30,624 nucleotides of DNA, from the NCBI GenBank assembly GCA_052168315.1, contig JBQLZO010000090.1:1-30624 (forward strand). Reading direction: 5' to 3'. The DNA is from JBQLZO01 sp052168315. Lineage in GTDB: Bacteria; Planctomycetota; Phycisphaerae; Phycisphaerales; UBA1924. A model generated the notes under the pieces. It did no database searches. It was not told where the DNA came from and was given only the letters and a program-made list of their open reading frames with translations. Below are positions 16,536-24,599 of this stretch, in pieces (the first letter of the stretch is position 1; the number at the start of each line of letters is the position of its first letter). Both the position numbers and the translations under genes were made by a program.

Positions 16536-17593
16536 TCCCACCCCCCCCACGAAGCGCCACCCGATCCACCCGCACCGCCGCCACCCCGCCCATCACGCCC
16601 GGACACCGAAGGCCCGTGCATCGGCAGCGCCCGACGCGCACGCCGCGAAGAGACCACATCACCGCCCCCCGAACCCGCGCCAGAACCCTCGCCCGCGCGC
16701 AGCCGCGCGCCCCGCGTGACCATCCCATCAACGCCCATCCGCAGCGAACCAAGCGCATCACGCTCAACGATCGAGCGCAGCGCCTCCCGCGGGATCGGCG
16801 CATCCATCGTCCGCGATGCCCACGCCTGCATCGAGTAGAGCCCGGAGATCGCACGCTGCGGCGCCACCCGCGGATACCCCGAGCCGAACAGCAGCTTGTC
16901 GAGAACACCGCGCTCGTGCGCGCTCCCCAGAACACGCCACGACTCCATCGGGCGATCGCCCAGCCACGAGGTGTCCGCGAAGACCCCCGCGTGACGCGCC
17001 AGCATCATCAAGGCGCCATCCGTCGCGAAACGACCGAACTCCGACAGAACCAGCCGAAGACCGCGGATCTGCATCGCAGCCTCGTCGAACAGCGCCGGAT
17101 CCGCGAACGACAGCACGCCGCGCGCCCCGCCCAACCCGCGCCGATCAAGCCCCGGATTCGTCACCACCACGGGAACATCCGCCGCCGCCGCGCTCTCCAG
17201 CACGCGCCCACACCGATCGTCCGTCGGGCGCACACCCTGGTCCGCGGGGCTGATCGTGATCCCCGCGGCCCCGCGGTCCACCCACGCGCGAACCCGCGCG
17301 GGCGCATCGCCCGCGAGCAGATCGATCCCCACGAAAGGAAGCAGCGCCCGCCCATCGCCCCCGCGATCGCCACCACCGTCAAACGCCAGGCACGCCTCGA
17401 CCACCGCCAGCGTCTCCGCGTCGTGCGCCTCGGCGCCGAGGCTCCCGCCCTCCGGCCCGAGCACGAACGCCGCGTCCACGCACGACATCGCCCGGGCAAG
17501 CCCCGCCAACGCCTCGCCCAGCGGGCGCGAACGCTCACCCCCGCCGCCATCCCCGTTCGCCCACACCCGCGCGCTCACATCAATCACGCCCAT
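16532..17593 (-). CDS. Amidohydrolase-fold protein lacking the expected metal ligands
   Basis: A 353-aa protein with the layout of amidohydrolase_2 (PF04909) TIM barrels: an N-terminal strand IDVSARVW (4-11), GAAGITISPADQG, DVPVVVTNPG (139-148), GLRLVLSEFGRFATDGALMMLARHAGVFADTSW and LFGSGYPRVAPQRAI (235-249). At each usual metal or catalytic position the expected residue is missing: no HxH in the first strand, no His in VVVTNPG or LVLSEFG, and Gly239 where the GSDxP aspartate normally sits. It is therefore probably a pseudoenzyme or uses another chemistry. A Gly-rich tail follows. GGAG eight bases before the ATG supports the start. It is translationally coupled to the lipoprotein gene downstream. 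Confidence 0.8.
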   Translation of the reverse strand: MGVIDVSARVWANGDGGGGERSRPLGEALAGLARAMSCVDAAFVLGPEGGSLGAEAHDAETLAVVEACLAFDGGGDRGGDGRALLPFVGIDLLAGDAPARVRAWVDRGAAGITISPADQGVRPTDDRCGRVLESAAAADVPVVVTNPGLDRRGLGGARGVLSFADPALFDEAAMQIRGLRLVLSEFGRFATDGALMMLARHAGVFADTSWLGDRPMESWRVLGSAHERGVLDKLLFGSGYPRVAPQRAISGLYSMQAWASRTMDAPIPREALRSIVERDALGSLRMGVDGMVTRGARLRAGEGSGAGSGGGDVVSSRRARRALPMHGPSVSGRDGRGGGGAGGSGGASWGGWE

Positions 17594-18012
17594 TCAAAGG
17601 CTCCACTGGCCCCCACCCCTCCGCATGAGCCCGGAGTCTACCCCAACACCATGGGCACGCGCAAACCCCCAACACACAACAACATCCCCGTCCCAACACC
17701 GGCACACACGCCCCGAAACACCCCGATCCACGCCCCCGCACACCCCCGCACGGAACACCACGCCCCCGCACGCGAACCGTGCCTGTCATCGCATCCCCGC
17801 GCCCCAATCAGCCCCAACCCAACCCCCAACCCAACCCCCAACCCAACCCCCAACCCAATACCTCACATTCCAATATCGAACCGTTCCCACTTCCTCAGCC
17901 AACACCAAGCCCCGCACACCACCGCGCCCCGCACGCCACAATCACAGACAATCCCGGAACATCGCGCCCCGCCCATGCGATCGTCAAGAGCAGCACCCAG
18001 GAGGCCCCCATC
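17594..18012. other. Intergenic region between divergent genes (419 bp)
   Basis: This stretch separates the divergent starts at 17593 (minus) and 18013 (plus). It is very C-rich and low in complexity, with a 12-bp tandem repeat at 17813-17860. An open frame runs from 17779 into the downstream gene, but it encodes repetitive Pro/Asn/Gln and is better read as leader. An AGGAGG at 17999-18004 serves the GTG at 18013. Confidence 0.5.
17813..17860 (+). repeat. Tandem repeat of a 12-bp CCCAACCCAACC unit, four copies
   Basis: Four head-to-tail copies of CCCAACCCAACC start at 17813, 17825, 17837 and 17849; the last has two mismatches. It lies 153 bp upstream of the GTG start at 18013. The number of copies could vary by slippage. 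Confidence 0.8.
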
Positions 18013-19209
18013 GTGCCCACCAACCCACACACTTCCCCAAACGCCAACCCCTCCCCTCACCCGCTCACGCGCGCCTCCGCGGAGCGCATCGCATCGCTCG
18101 CCTCACTCGCCATCAGCGCCGCCGCCGTCGCGCTCACCGCCTCCACCGCAATCCACATCACGGCCCCCGACGCGGGCGCGCAGGCGGGGCTCCCTAGCAA
18201 GCCGGTCCCGCGCGGGCTCCCAAGACGATCAACCACACCTGCCAATCCGCCCGCAAACCCGCCGGCCAAACCCCCCGCTGCGCCCGACCACAACCATCGC
18301 CATCCCTGGCACAGGTTCCCGCACAAGCCAAGCTTCGGAATCGGCTCCCGATTCACAAGCATCGTCTCCGGCAACGCCGGGCTCATCATCGTCACCGAGG
18401 GAGGCGGCAAGTACGCCATCAACTCATCATGGGCCTGTTCCGGTTTCCGCTTCGGCCTCGGCGGCTACTACTTCCGCCCGTTCATCTCCGGGCCTTACGC
18501 CGTCTACTACGGCGCCGGCGGGCTCATCCAGATCGGCCCGACATTCGACCAGCTCCGCACCTATGTCCCCGCGACCGGGCAACAGTCACAGATCGTCATC
18601 ATCGAAGAACCCGAGCGCGAACCAACGCCCGAAGAACGCCTCATGCGCGCCATGCGCGACCGCGACTACGCCCAGGCACAGGTCCTCGCACGGCAGCAGA
18701 ACAATCCGCGCATCGAGTCCATGGCCCTCATCTCACGCGGCCAGATCGCAGAAGCCGTCGACATGCTCGCCCGCGCCTACCGCGACGATCCCGACCTCTT
18801 CGACAGTCCCCTCGACGCCCAGCGCTGGTTCGCCGGAGAACTCGAAGTCCGCAGAGTCCTCGGCATCGCCGTCCGCAACGCCCACCGCGAACGCACCGCC
18901 GAAGCATGGTTCATGGTCGCCACGATCATGAAGGCCCAGGGACGATTCGATGTCGCGGACAGAATGCTCGAACGCGCCAAGCAGGCCGACGCCGCGGGCA
19001 ACGGCATCCTCCCAACAAGGCCCCAGCCCCAGACCACCGCTCCAAACACCGCCCCGCCCGCCACCACCGCTCCCGCGCCCCAGCCCCAAGCCCCGACCCC
19101 AACCCCAACTCCAATTCCAACCCCAATCCCAACCCCCACGCCCGGACCGGCATCCACCCCCACACCCCCATCATCCCCCGCCGAGCCCGCCGGACTCCCC
19201 GCCTCCTGA
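18013..19209 (+). CDS. Exported protein with TPR-like C-terminal region
   Basis: A 398-aa protein read from a GTG start: AGGAGG at 17999-18004 lies eight bases before it, a near-ideal ribosome site. A signal segment (IASLASLAISAAAVALTASTAIH) follows, then a Pro-rich linker and a Gly/aromatic domain (GFRFGLGGYYFRPFISGPYAVYYGAGG) that looks like glycine-rich surface sequence. From EEPEREPTPEERLMRAM onward helices pair up like tetratricopeptides (YAQAQVLARQQ; QIAEAVDMLARAYRDDPDLFDS; AEAWFMVATIMKAQGRFDVADRMLERAKQAD). The C-terminus is a 70-residue Pro/Thr/Ala tract. It likely scaffolds envelope proteins; a link to the neighbouring lptD is only suggested by position. Confidence 0.8.
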   Translation: MPTNPHTSPNANPSPHPLTRASAERIASLASLAISAAAVALTASTAIHITAPDAGAQAGLPSKPVPRGLPRRSTTPANPPANPPAKPPAAPDHNHRHPWHRFPHKPSFGIGSRFTSIVSGNAGLIIVTEGGGKYAINSSWACSGFRFGLGGYYFRPFISGPYAVYYGAGGLIQIGPTFDQLRTYVPATGQQSQIVIIEEPEREPTPEERLMRAMRDRDYAQAQVLARQQNNPRIESMALISRGQIAEAVDMLARAYRDDPDLFDSPLDAQRWFAGELEVRRVLGIAVRNAHRERTAEAWFMVATIMKAQGRFDVADRMLERAKQADAAGNGILPTRPQPQTTAPNTAPPATTAPAPQPQAPTPTPTPIPTPIPTPTPGPASTPTPPSSPAEPAGLPAS

Positions 19210-19434
19210 CATCGCCACCCCGCCATTCCTCCCCAACCCCCGCCAACCACTCCAAGCCCTCCCGATCAAACCCAACGCCTTCGCCCGCGCCGCCTTGTGG
19301 CCCGGAGCGACCCTCTTTAGCATCCGCGGACCTTGCCGCCGACCGCACACCACCAGTCCAACCGCCCCCACAAGAACCAACGCACAAGCCCCCGCCCCGC
19401 GCGCCCCACGGAACACGCAGCGCTTCCCTTCGCC

Positions 19435-22400
19435 GTGCGCGCCCTGGCACCGATGACCATCAGCGCCCTCGCGCTCGCCGCCCTCACCACGCCCCACGCC
19501 GCCGCCCGCCCACTCGCCGCCCAGCAGTCTCCCGAAGCGAGCACCGTCTGGGCCCAGGCCGCCGCACGCCTCGCCCAGCCCCGCGCCGGGCGACTCGATG
19601 CCAGCGCCGCCCGCCTCTGGGCATGGCAGGAAGGTCCGCTCCACCGCCTCGCCCTCTCCGGCGATGCACGCATCAATCTCGCCGGCGCTTCCTTCCAGGC
19701 ACGCCACATCACCGTGTGGATCGAGCCCACGCCCGCCACCACGCCCGACGGCTCGCGCACCACCGTCTACCGAATCATCGCCTACCTCGACCAGCCCTTC
19801 GATCCCGGCGCTGCCGCCGGCGCCTCCTTCGCCGGCGATTCGCTCCTCGTCACCGGCGTCGTCACCCAGCCCCCGCGCATCACCGCCGACCTCATCAACA
19901 ACTCACGGCCCACAGACCGGGCGATCGAACAGCCCCTCGCCGATGCCGCACGACGCCTCCAACGCTTCGCCGAGGGCGATCAGTCCACCCCCGCCACTCC
20001 CCAACAGCGCCCACGGCTCGACCTCGCAGAGGGCGCCCTCATCGCGCCGCCACCTCCCGCAACCCCGACCCAGCCCCCGGTCCAGCCGCCCGCCGCCCCC
20101 ACCACCCCCGGCGTGCCCATCTCCCCTGCCGACCCCTCCGCGCCCCGCATCACCCAGCGCGAACCGGGCGCAAGCACCACCACCACGCCCCTCGCCGACC
20201 CCATGCCCTCCATCGCCCGAGCCTCCGATGAGGGCATCCCCGAGAACCTCCCCGACCCGCGCACGCGCCCACTCCCCCCCGCCGAGCGCCGCGACACCAC
20301 CGGCGCAGCCCTCGCCGGCGCTGGCGATGTCGCCGTCTTCGCCCCCGACTCCGAACTCGTCCTCGCCGGCATCTCCCCCGCCGGCCAGCCCACACCCGTC
20401 TCCCTCGTCGTGCAGGGCGGCGTCGTCATCCAGCACACCAGGCCGCCCTCCGCCGAGGACCCCGCCGGGCAGCCCGTCCAGCTCAGCGCCCAGCGCGCCG
20501 TCGTGTTCTTCCGCGATGGCTTCGACCCATCCGAGTTCGCCTACACCATCGACGACATTGCCGGCATCTACCTCGAAGGCAATGTCACCGTCACCGACGG
20601 GCAGTCAACGCTCCGCGGCTCCCGCGTCTACTACGAGCCCGGCACCGAACGCGCCATCGTCCTCGACGCCGTGTTCTGGACCGCCGAGGACGCCACCGGC
20701 CTGCCCCTCTATGTCCGCGCCCGTGAGATCCGCCAGCTCTCCCGCCGCGAGTGGTCCGCCCAGGACATCAAGCTCGCCAATGTCGCCTTCGCAGAACCGC
20801 ACTTCGCCATCGGCGCCTCCGATGTCCGCATCCACTCCGTCCCGACCATCGGACAGCGCGACCGCATCGAGATCGAGGCATCCGGCGTCTCATTCCGCGC
20901 CGCCGGGCTCCCGCTCTTCGCAGTCCCCAGGGTCTCCGGCGAACCCCGCCCCGCGCCCATCCGCTCAGTCTCGCTAGAGAACCAGGCCGGCGACACCGTC
21001 CTCCGCACCGAGTGGGACCTCTACACCCTCCTCGGGCTCGACGCCCAGCGTGGCAACCGCGCCGACCTCATCCTCGATGCGTTCTTCGAACGCGGCGTCG
21101 GCGTCGGAACCAACATCGAGTGGTCCAGGCCCGACCTCACCGGCGAGATCTTCGCCTACTACATCAACGACGATGGCACCGACGAACTCACCTCCGGAGC
21201 CGAGATCGACCGCGACAACGACAACCGCGGCATCGTCCTCGCAGAACAGTTCTGGCGACTCAACGAACGCTGGGACCTGTTCATGGAGGTCGCGTACATC
21301 TCGGACGAGGCCTTCCTCGACTCGTTCTTCGAACGCGAGGCCGAGACCCGACGCCAGCTCAACACCGGGCTCTACCTCCGCCGCGTCGAGGGAACCGACG
21401 CCCTGACCATCGAGATCCGGCAGTCGCTCAACGACTTCATCTCGAACGAGTACCTCCTCCAGTCAAAGGGATACTCCACCAGCACCCTCCCGGACATCGC
21501 CTACCACTCCATCGCGCGCGACCTGTTCAGCGGCGCCGCCTCCTACTTCGGCTCCGCACGCCTCACCAACCTCGAGCTCGACTACTCCGAGCCGCGCATG
21601 GAAGAACTCGGATTCGACACCATCACCCGCGCCCGCGCGGCGTTCGGGATCCTCCCGGGGCAGTCCATCGAGGATGTCCTGCTCGCCTCCGGATACCCCG
21701 ACCGCAGCATCACCCGATTCGACACCAGGCACGAGTTCGAGGTCCCGCTCGAGCTCGGGCCCATCAGCATCGTCCCCTACGCGACCGGGAGGCTCACCGC
21801 CTACGACTCGGAATTCACCGACTACGCCGCCAACTTCGCCGACCCCGACGACGACGACTCGCTCAGGCTCTGGGGATCCCTCGGCGTCACCGCATCCACA
21901 TCCCTCGTCCGCGTCGACGACTCGGCGAAGTCCGAACTCTTCGACCTCGACCGCATCCGCCACATCGTCGAACCGTCCGTGACCGTCTGGCACGCCGACA
22001 CAACGCGGTCCAGCGACTCCCTCCCCGTCTTCAACGACGAGGTCGAGGCCATCAACGAGGGAACCGCCGCCCGCATCGGAATCCGCAACACCTGGCAGAC
22101 CATGCGCGGCCACCCCGGCCGCAAACGCTCCGTCGACTGGCTCATCGTCGACGCCGCCTACACCACCGCCGACAACGAGGCCGACCAGTCCTCGCCCTTC
22201 GGACGCTGGATCGGATACCGCCCCGAGCGATCGACCCTCGGCGAGTTCCTCACCGCCGACGCCGTCATGCGCACGACCGAGGCCCTCTCCCTCACCGGCT
22301 CCGTGCTCTACGACAACGAGGAGAACGAACTGGCAAGAACATCCTTCGGAACCCTGCTCGACCACGGCGCCGGATTCAGCTCGTTCTTCGAGTACCGCGA

Positions 22401-22755
22401 GCTCCACGCCATCGACGCCACATACCTCAACGCCGGCGCCGCCTACGAGTTCACCAGGAAGTACGCCGGCATCGTCGACGCCACTTGGGACCTCGACCGC
22501 GACGAGTTCCAGGAAGTCGACGCCAGGGTCGTCCGCAGATTCCCCCAGTGGACCGTCGAGGTCGGCCTCAGCGTCGACGGCGTCGCCGACCGATTCGGCA
22601 TCGGATTCAGCGTCCGACCCGTCGGATTCTCAGGCGAGACCCGCGAACGCATCTTCACCGCAGACCCCGACGACATCGAGGCCGTCGGAATCCCGGGCGC
22701 CGCCGGCGGCATGCAGATCCGGCGCGGCCGGCTCAACCACGGCCCGTTCCAGTAA
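19435..22755 (+). CDS. lptD: LptD-like LPS-assembly outer membrane protein
   Basis: LptD forms the outer membrane channel that inserts lipopolysaccharide at the cell surface. This about 1,106-aa protein has a signal sequence (ISALALAALTTPHAAA), an OstA-like periplasmic beta-jellyroll with a Pro-rich insertion (about residues 200-290), visible as AVVFFRDG, GIYLEGNVTVTDGQSTLRGSRVYYEP near 375-405, and a large C-terminal beta-barrel with alternating aromatic strands. The barrel includes the family phrase RHIVEPSVTVWH near 841 and a late GIGFSVRP strand. Length fits planctomycete and long proteobacterial LptD. The start is uncertain: GTG 19435 gives a better signal peptide than ATG 19453, and neither has a strong ribosome site. 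Its 3' end overlaps mqnB by 23 bp. Confidence 0.85.
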   Translation: MRALAPMTISALALAALTTPHAAARPLAAQQSPEASTVWAQAAARLAQPRAGRLDASAARLWAWQEGPLHRLALSGDARINLAGASFQARHITVWIEPTPATTPDGSRTTVYRIIAYLDQPFDPGAAAGASFAGDSLLVTGVVTQPPRITADLINNSRPTDRAIEQPLADAARRLQRFAEGDQSTPATPQQRPRLDLAEGALIAPPPPATPTQPPVQPPAAPTTPGVPISPADPSAPRITQREPGASTTTTPLADPMPSIARASDEGIPENLPDPRTRPLPPAERRDTTGAALAGAGDVAVFAPDSELVLAGISPAGQPTPVSLVVQGGVVIQHTRPPSAEDPAGQPVQLSAQRAVVFFRDGFDPSEFAYTIDDIAGIYLEGNVTVTDGQSTLRGSRVYYEPGTERAIVLDAVFWTAEDATGLPLYVRAREIRQLSRREWSAQDIKLANVAFAEPHFAIGASDVRIHSVPTIGQRDRIEIEASGVSFRAAGLPLFAVPRVSGEPRPAPIRSVSLENQAGDTVLRTEWDLYTLLGLDAQRGNRADLILDAFFERGVGVGTNIEWSRPDLTGEIFAYYINDDGTDELTSGAEIDRDNDNRGIVLAEQFWRLNERWDLFMEVAYISDEAFLDSFFEREAETRRQLNTGLYLRRVEGTDALTIEIRQSLNDFISNEYLLQSKGYSTSTLPDIAYHSIARDLFSGAASYFGSARLTNLELDYSEPRMEELGFDTITRARAAFGILPGQSIEDVLLASGYPDRSITRFDTRHEFEVPLELGPISIVPYATGRLTAYDSEFTDYAANFADPDDDDSLRLWGSLGVTASTSLVRVDDSAKSELFDLDRIRHIVEPSVTVWHADTTRSSDSLPVFNDEVEAINEGTAARIGIRNTWQTMRGHPGRKRSVDWLIVDAAYTTADNEADQSSPFGRWIGYRPERSTLGEFLTADAVMRTTEALSLTGSVLYDNEENELARTSFGTLLDHGAGFSSFFEYRELHAIDATYLNAGAAYEFTRKYAGIVDATWDLDRDEFQEVDARVVRRFPQWTVEVGLSVDGVADRFGIGFSVRPVGFSGETRERIFTADPDDIEAVGIPGAAGGMQIRRGRLNHGPFQ

Positions 22756-23581
22756 CCAGCCCCGCCACCTTCCGCACCACCCCCAGCGCGGCACCGATCC
22801 GCCACACCTGCCGGTCGTAATCCCCCGTGTTGTTGCTCACCACGCGCACCTCCGCGAACGGGATCACCCGCCCGAAGCGCCGTGACAGATGCTGCGCTGC
22901 CGCCCGGCCCGCCGCCCCCTCCATCGCCTCCACCACCGCCCCCGTCCGCGACGCCACATCACGCGCCAGCGCATCCGTCCCGCTGCACACCGACACCGTC
23001 GCGATCACCCCGCGCTCAACCGCCACCCCGCCCGCCGAAAGCCGGGCCGCGATCGCATCGCCCAGCGCCCCGCACCCCCGCGCGAACCCGGCGTCATCCA
23101 CCGCATCACCACCCGCGCCGCTCAGCACATCATCCGGCGGGAACCCCATCTCGCTCAGCGACACGAACCCGCTCGGCGTCCGCACCCCCTCATCCGCGTA
23201 CACCGAGTCCGTCGCCACCACCACCGACCCGATCTCCAGCATCCCCGCACCCTCCCGCCCCGCGCCCCCCGGCAGCGCCCCGCAGATCCCGATCCCCACC
23301 ACCCCCACCACCCCCCCAGCCCCGCATCCCGCATCACCCCGCCGAAGCGCCTCCGCCGCCTCCACCGCCACCGCGATCCCCGACGCCGCGTTGCCCTTCC
23401 CCACCCCTGTCAGCACCGCATCGCACACCCCCAGATCCACCGCATCCCACGAACGCGCTGCCCACGCCACCCCTTCATCCCCACCATCTTCTCCATCCAC
23501 GCCCAGAACCCCCGCGCACACCGCCCGCCACTCCACCCGCGCCGCCACAGCAAGCAGAAACCGCTCACGCACCGCAACCAT
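22733..23581 (-). CDS. mqnB: Futalosine hydrolase MqnB
   Basis: MqnB cleaves futalosine to dehypoxanthine futalosine and hypoxanthine in the alternative menaquinone route. The 282-aa protein belongs to the MTA/SAH nucleosidase fold: VLTGVGKGNAASGIAVAV near the N-terminus, GIGICGALPG, IGSVVVATDSVYADEGVRTPSGFVSLSEMGFPP, ATVSVCSGTDALARDVASRTGAVVEAMEGAAGRAAAQHL with the catalytic region, and FAEVRVVSNNTGDYDRQVW. The SVYADEG and MGFP pieces are specific to futalosine hydrolases. ATG 23581 is chosen; a GTG at 23602 behind GGGAGG is an alternative adding seven residues. It follows the Nudix gene closely, and its end overlaps lptD tail to tail by 23 bp. Confidence 0.92.
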   Translation of the reverse strand: MVAVRERFLLAVAARVEWRAVCAGVLGVDGEDGGDEGVAWAARSWDAVDLGVCDAVLTGVGKGNAASGIAVAVEAAEALRRGDAGCGAGGVVGVVGIGICGALPGGAGREGAGMLEIGSVVVATDSVYADEGVRTPSGFVSLSEMGFPPDDVLSGAGGDAVDDAGFARGCGALGDAIAARLSAGGVAVERGVIATVSVCSGTDALARDVASRTGAVVEAMEGAAGRAAAQHLSRRFGRVIPFAEVRVVSNNTGDYDRQVWRIGAALGVVRKVAGLVTGTGRG

Positions 23582-23617
23582 CTCCAGATCCCGCCACCAC
23601 ACCCTCCCGCATCGCCC

Positions 23618-24178
23618 TCAATTCCCGCGCACCTCCTGCACCTCCCAGCGCAGCTCGCGCCCCGTGCAGTCGATGTGCACCGCGAAGAACCCGCCCTCGT
23701 GCTCCAGCACCAGCGGCCAGATCACCTTCCGATCCGTCTCCGGCATCGGCAACTCCGGAACCCGCGACGCCTCGATCCATTCCAGACGCCCCTCCCGCAT
23801 CTCGAACGGCTCAAGCTCCACCGCACCCAGCACGCGGTAATAGAACATCAGCCAGTGCGTCTCCCCGCCGTACCCCGTCTCAGAAATCAGCCCCGCCAGG
23901 TGCAGCCGATCCATCGGGATGTCCAGCCCGGCCTCCTCCTGGATCTCACGCTGCGCGCACCGCGCTGGCGATTCACCCACCGCCGTGTCCAGCTTCCCGC
24001 CGATCGGCGAGTACAACCCCCGGTTCGGCGCCTTGCTCCGGTGCAGCAGCAGGTACCGCCCCGCCGAATCCCGCAGCTCGCACAGGCACGCGATCTTGTA
24101 CGGCAGCGTCGGGCCCGCCACGGGCGCTGCAAGCGGTCCGGGCGAAGGCGCCCCCGGCAACGACGGCTCGATGCTCAT
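23618..24178 (-). CDS. Nudix hydrolase
   Basis: A 186-aa Nudix protein, probably hydrolysing a nucleoside diphosphate derivative or oxidised nucleotide. The core reads KIACLCELRDSAGRYLLLHRSKAPNRGLYSPIGGKLDTAVGESPARCAQREIQEEAGLDI; REIQEEAG contains the metal-binding glutamates. The loop between the glycine and the first glutamate is two residues longer than the consensus GX5E. A Pro/Ala-rich N-terminus of about 25 residues precedes it. The frame is open upstream, but the ATG at 24178 is where protein-like sequence begins. It lies 36 bp upstream of mqnB on the same strand and is probably co-transcribed. Confidence 0.93.
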   Translation of the reverse strand: MSIEPSLPGAPSPGPLAAPVAGPTLPYKIACLCELRDSAGRYLLLHRSKAPNRGLYSPIGGKLDTAVGESPARCAQREIQEEAGLDIPMDRLHLAGLISETGYGGETHWLMFYYRVLGAVELEPFEMREGRLEWIEASRVPELPMPETDRKVIWPLVLEHEGGFFAVHIDCTGRELRWEVQEVRGN

Positions 24179-24251
24179 CACACCACCGCCGTTCCCGCAG
24201 CGCCACCGCCCGGACCAGCCAACGCATCCCGACAGGCAAACACGACCGAAA

Positions 24252-24425
24252 TCACTTCGCGTCCTTCTCCTCGCCGCCCGACAGCGCCTCGGCCGTCTTG
24301 TCCGACGCGTACTGCAGATCCTCGCCCGCGCCCCGCACCGTCGAGCACGCCGAAAGCGCCACCGGAACCGCCACCAGCGCAGCCCCCACCAGCACGCGAA
24401 CCACCATCGACTTCGTCCGTTCCAT
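24252..24425 (-). CDS. Entericidin-like small lipoprotein (57 aa)
   Basis: The protein has a signal peptide MERTKSMVVRVLVGAALVAVPVA and lipobox L24-S-A-C27, followed by STVRGAGEDLQYASDKTAEAL. The sequence C-x-TVRGAG-x-D is the signature of the entericidin EcnA/EcnB family (PF08085), small lipoproteins first described as an antidote/toxin pair in enterobacteria. Only one gene is present, so an antidote/toxin pair is not supported; the wider family is simply a small envelope lipoprotein. AAGGAG seven bases before the ATG strongly supports this short gene, and the coding stays below most length cut-offs. It diverges from murC across 174 bp. Confidence 0.85.
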   Translation of the reverse strand: MERTKSMVVRVLVGAALVAVPVALSACSTVRGAGEDLQYASDKTAEALSGGEEKDAK

Positions 24426-24599
24426 CGCTGACTCCTTCCGCCGCGCATCGACGATCACCGGCGCCGGCGCACTCCGCCGGACACAACCCCCATCGACGCA
24501 CCGGGGTCCAAACCAGCGTAGCGTCAGCATGCCCCACCGTCCCCCCGCATCGCCATCGCCCACTGATGCGCACCCGCCCACTTCGCCGATGGACGATGC

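Noticed and set aside
17813..17860. Possible CRISPR-like array
   Set aside because: The unit is only 12 bp, contiguous and without spacers; it is a simple tandem repeat.
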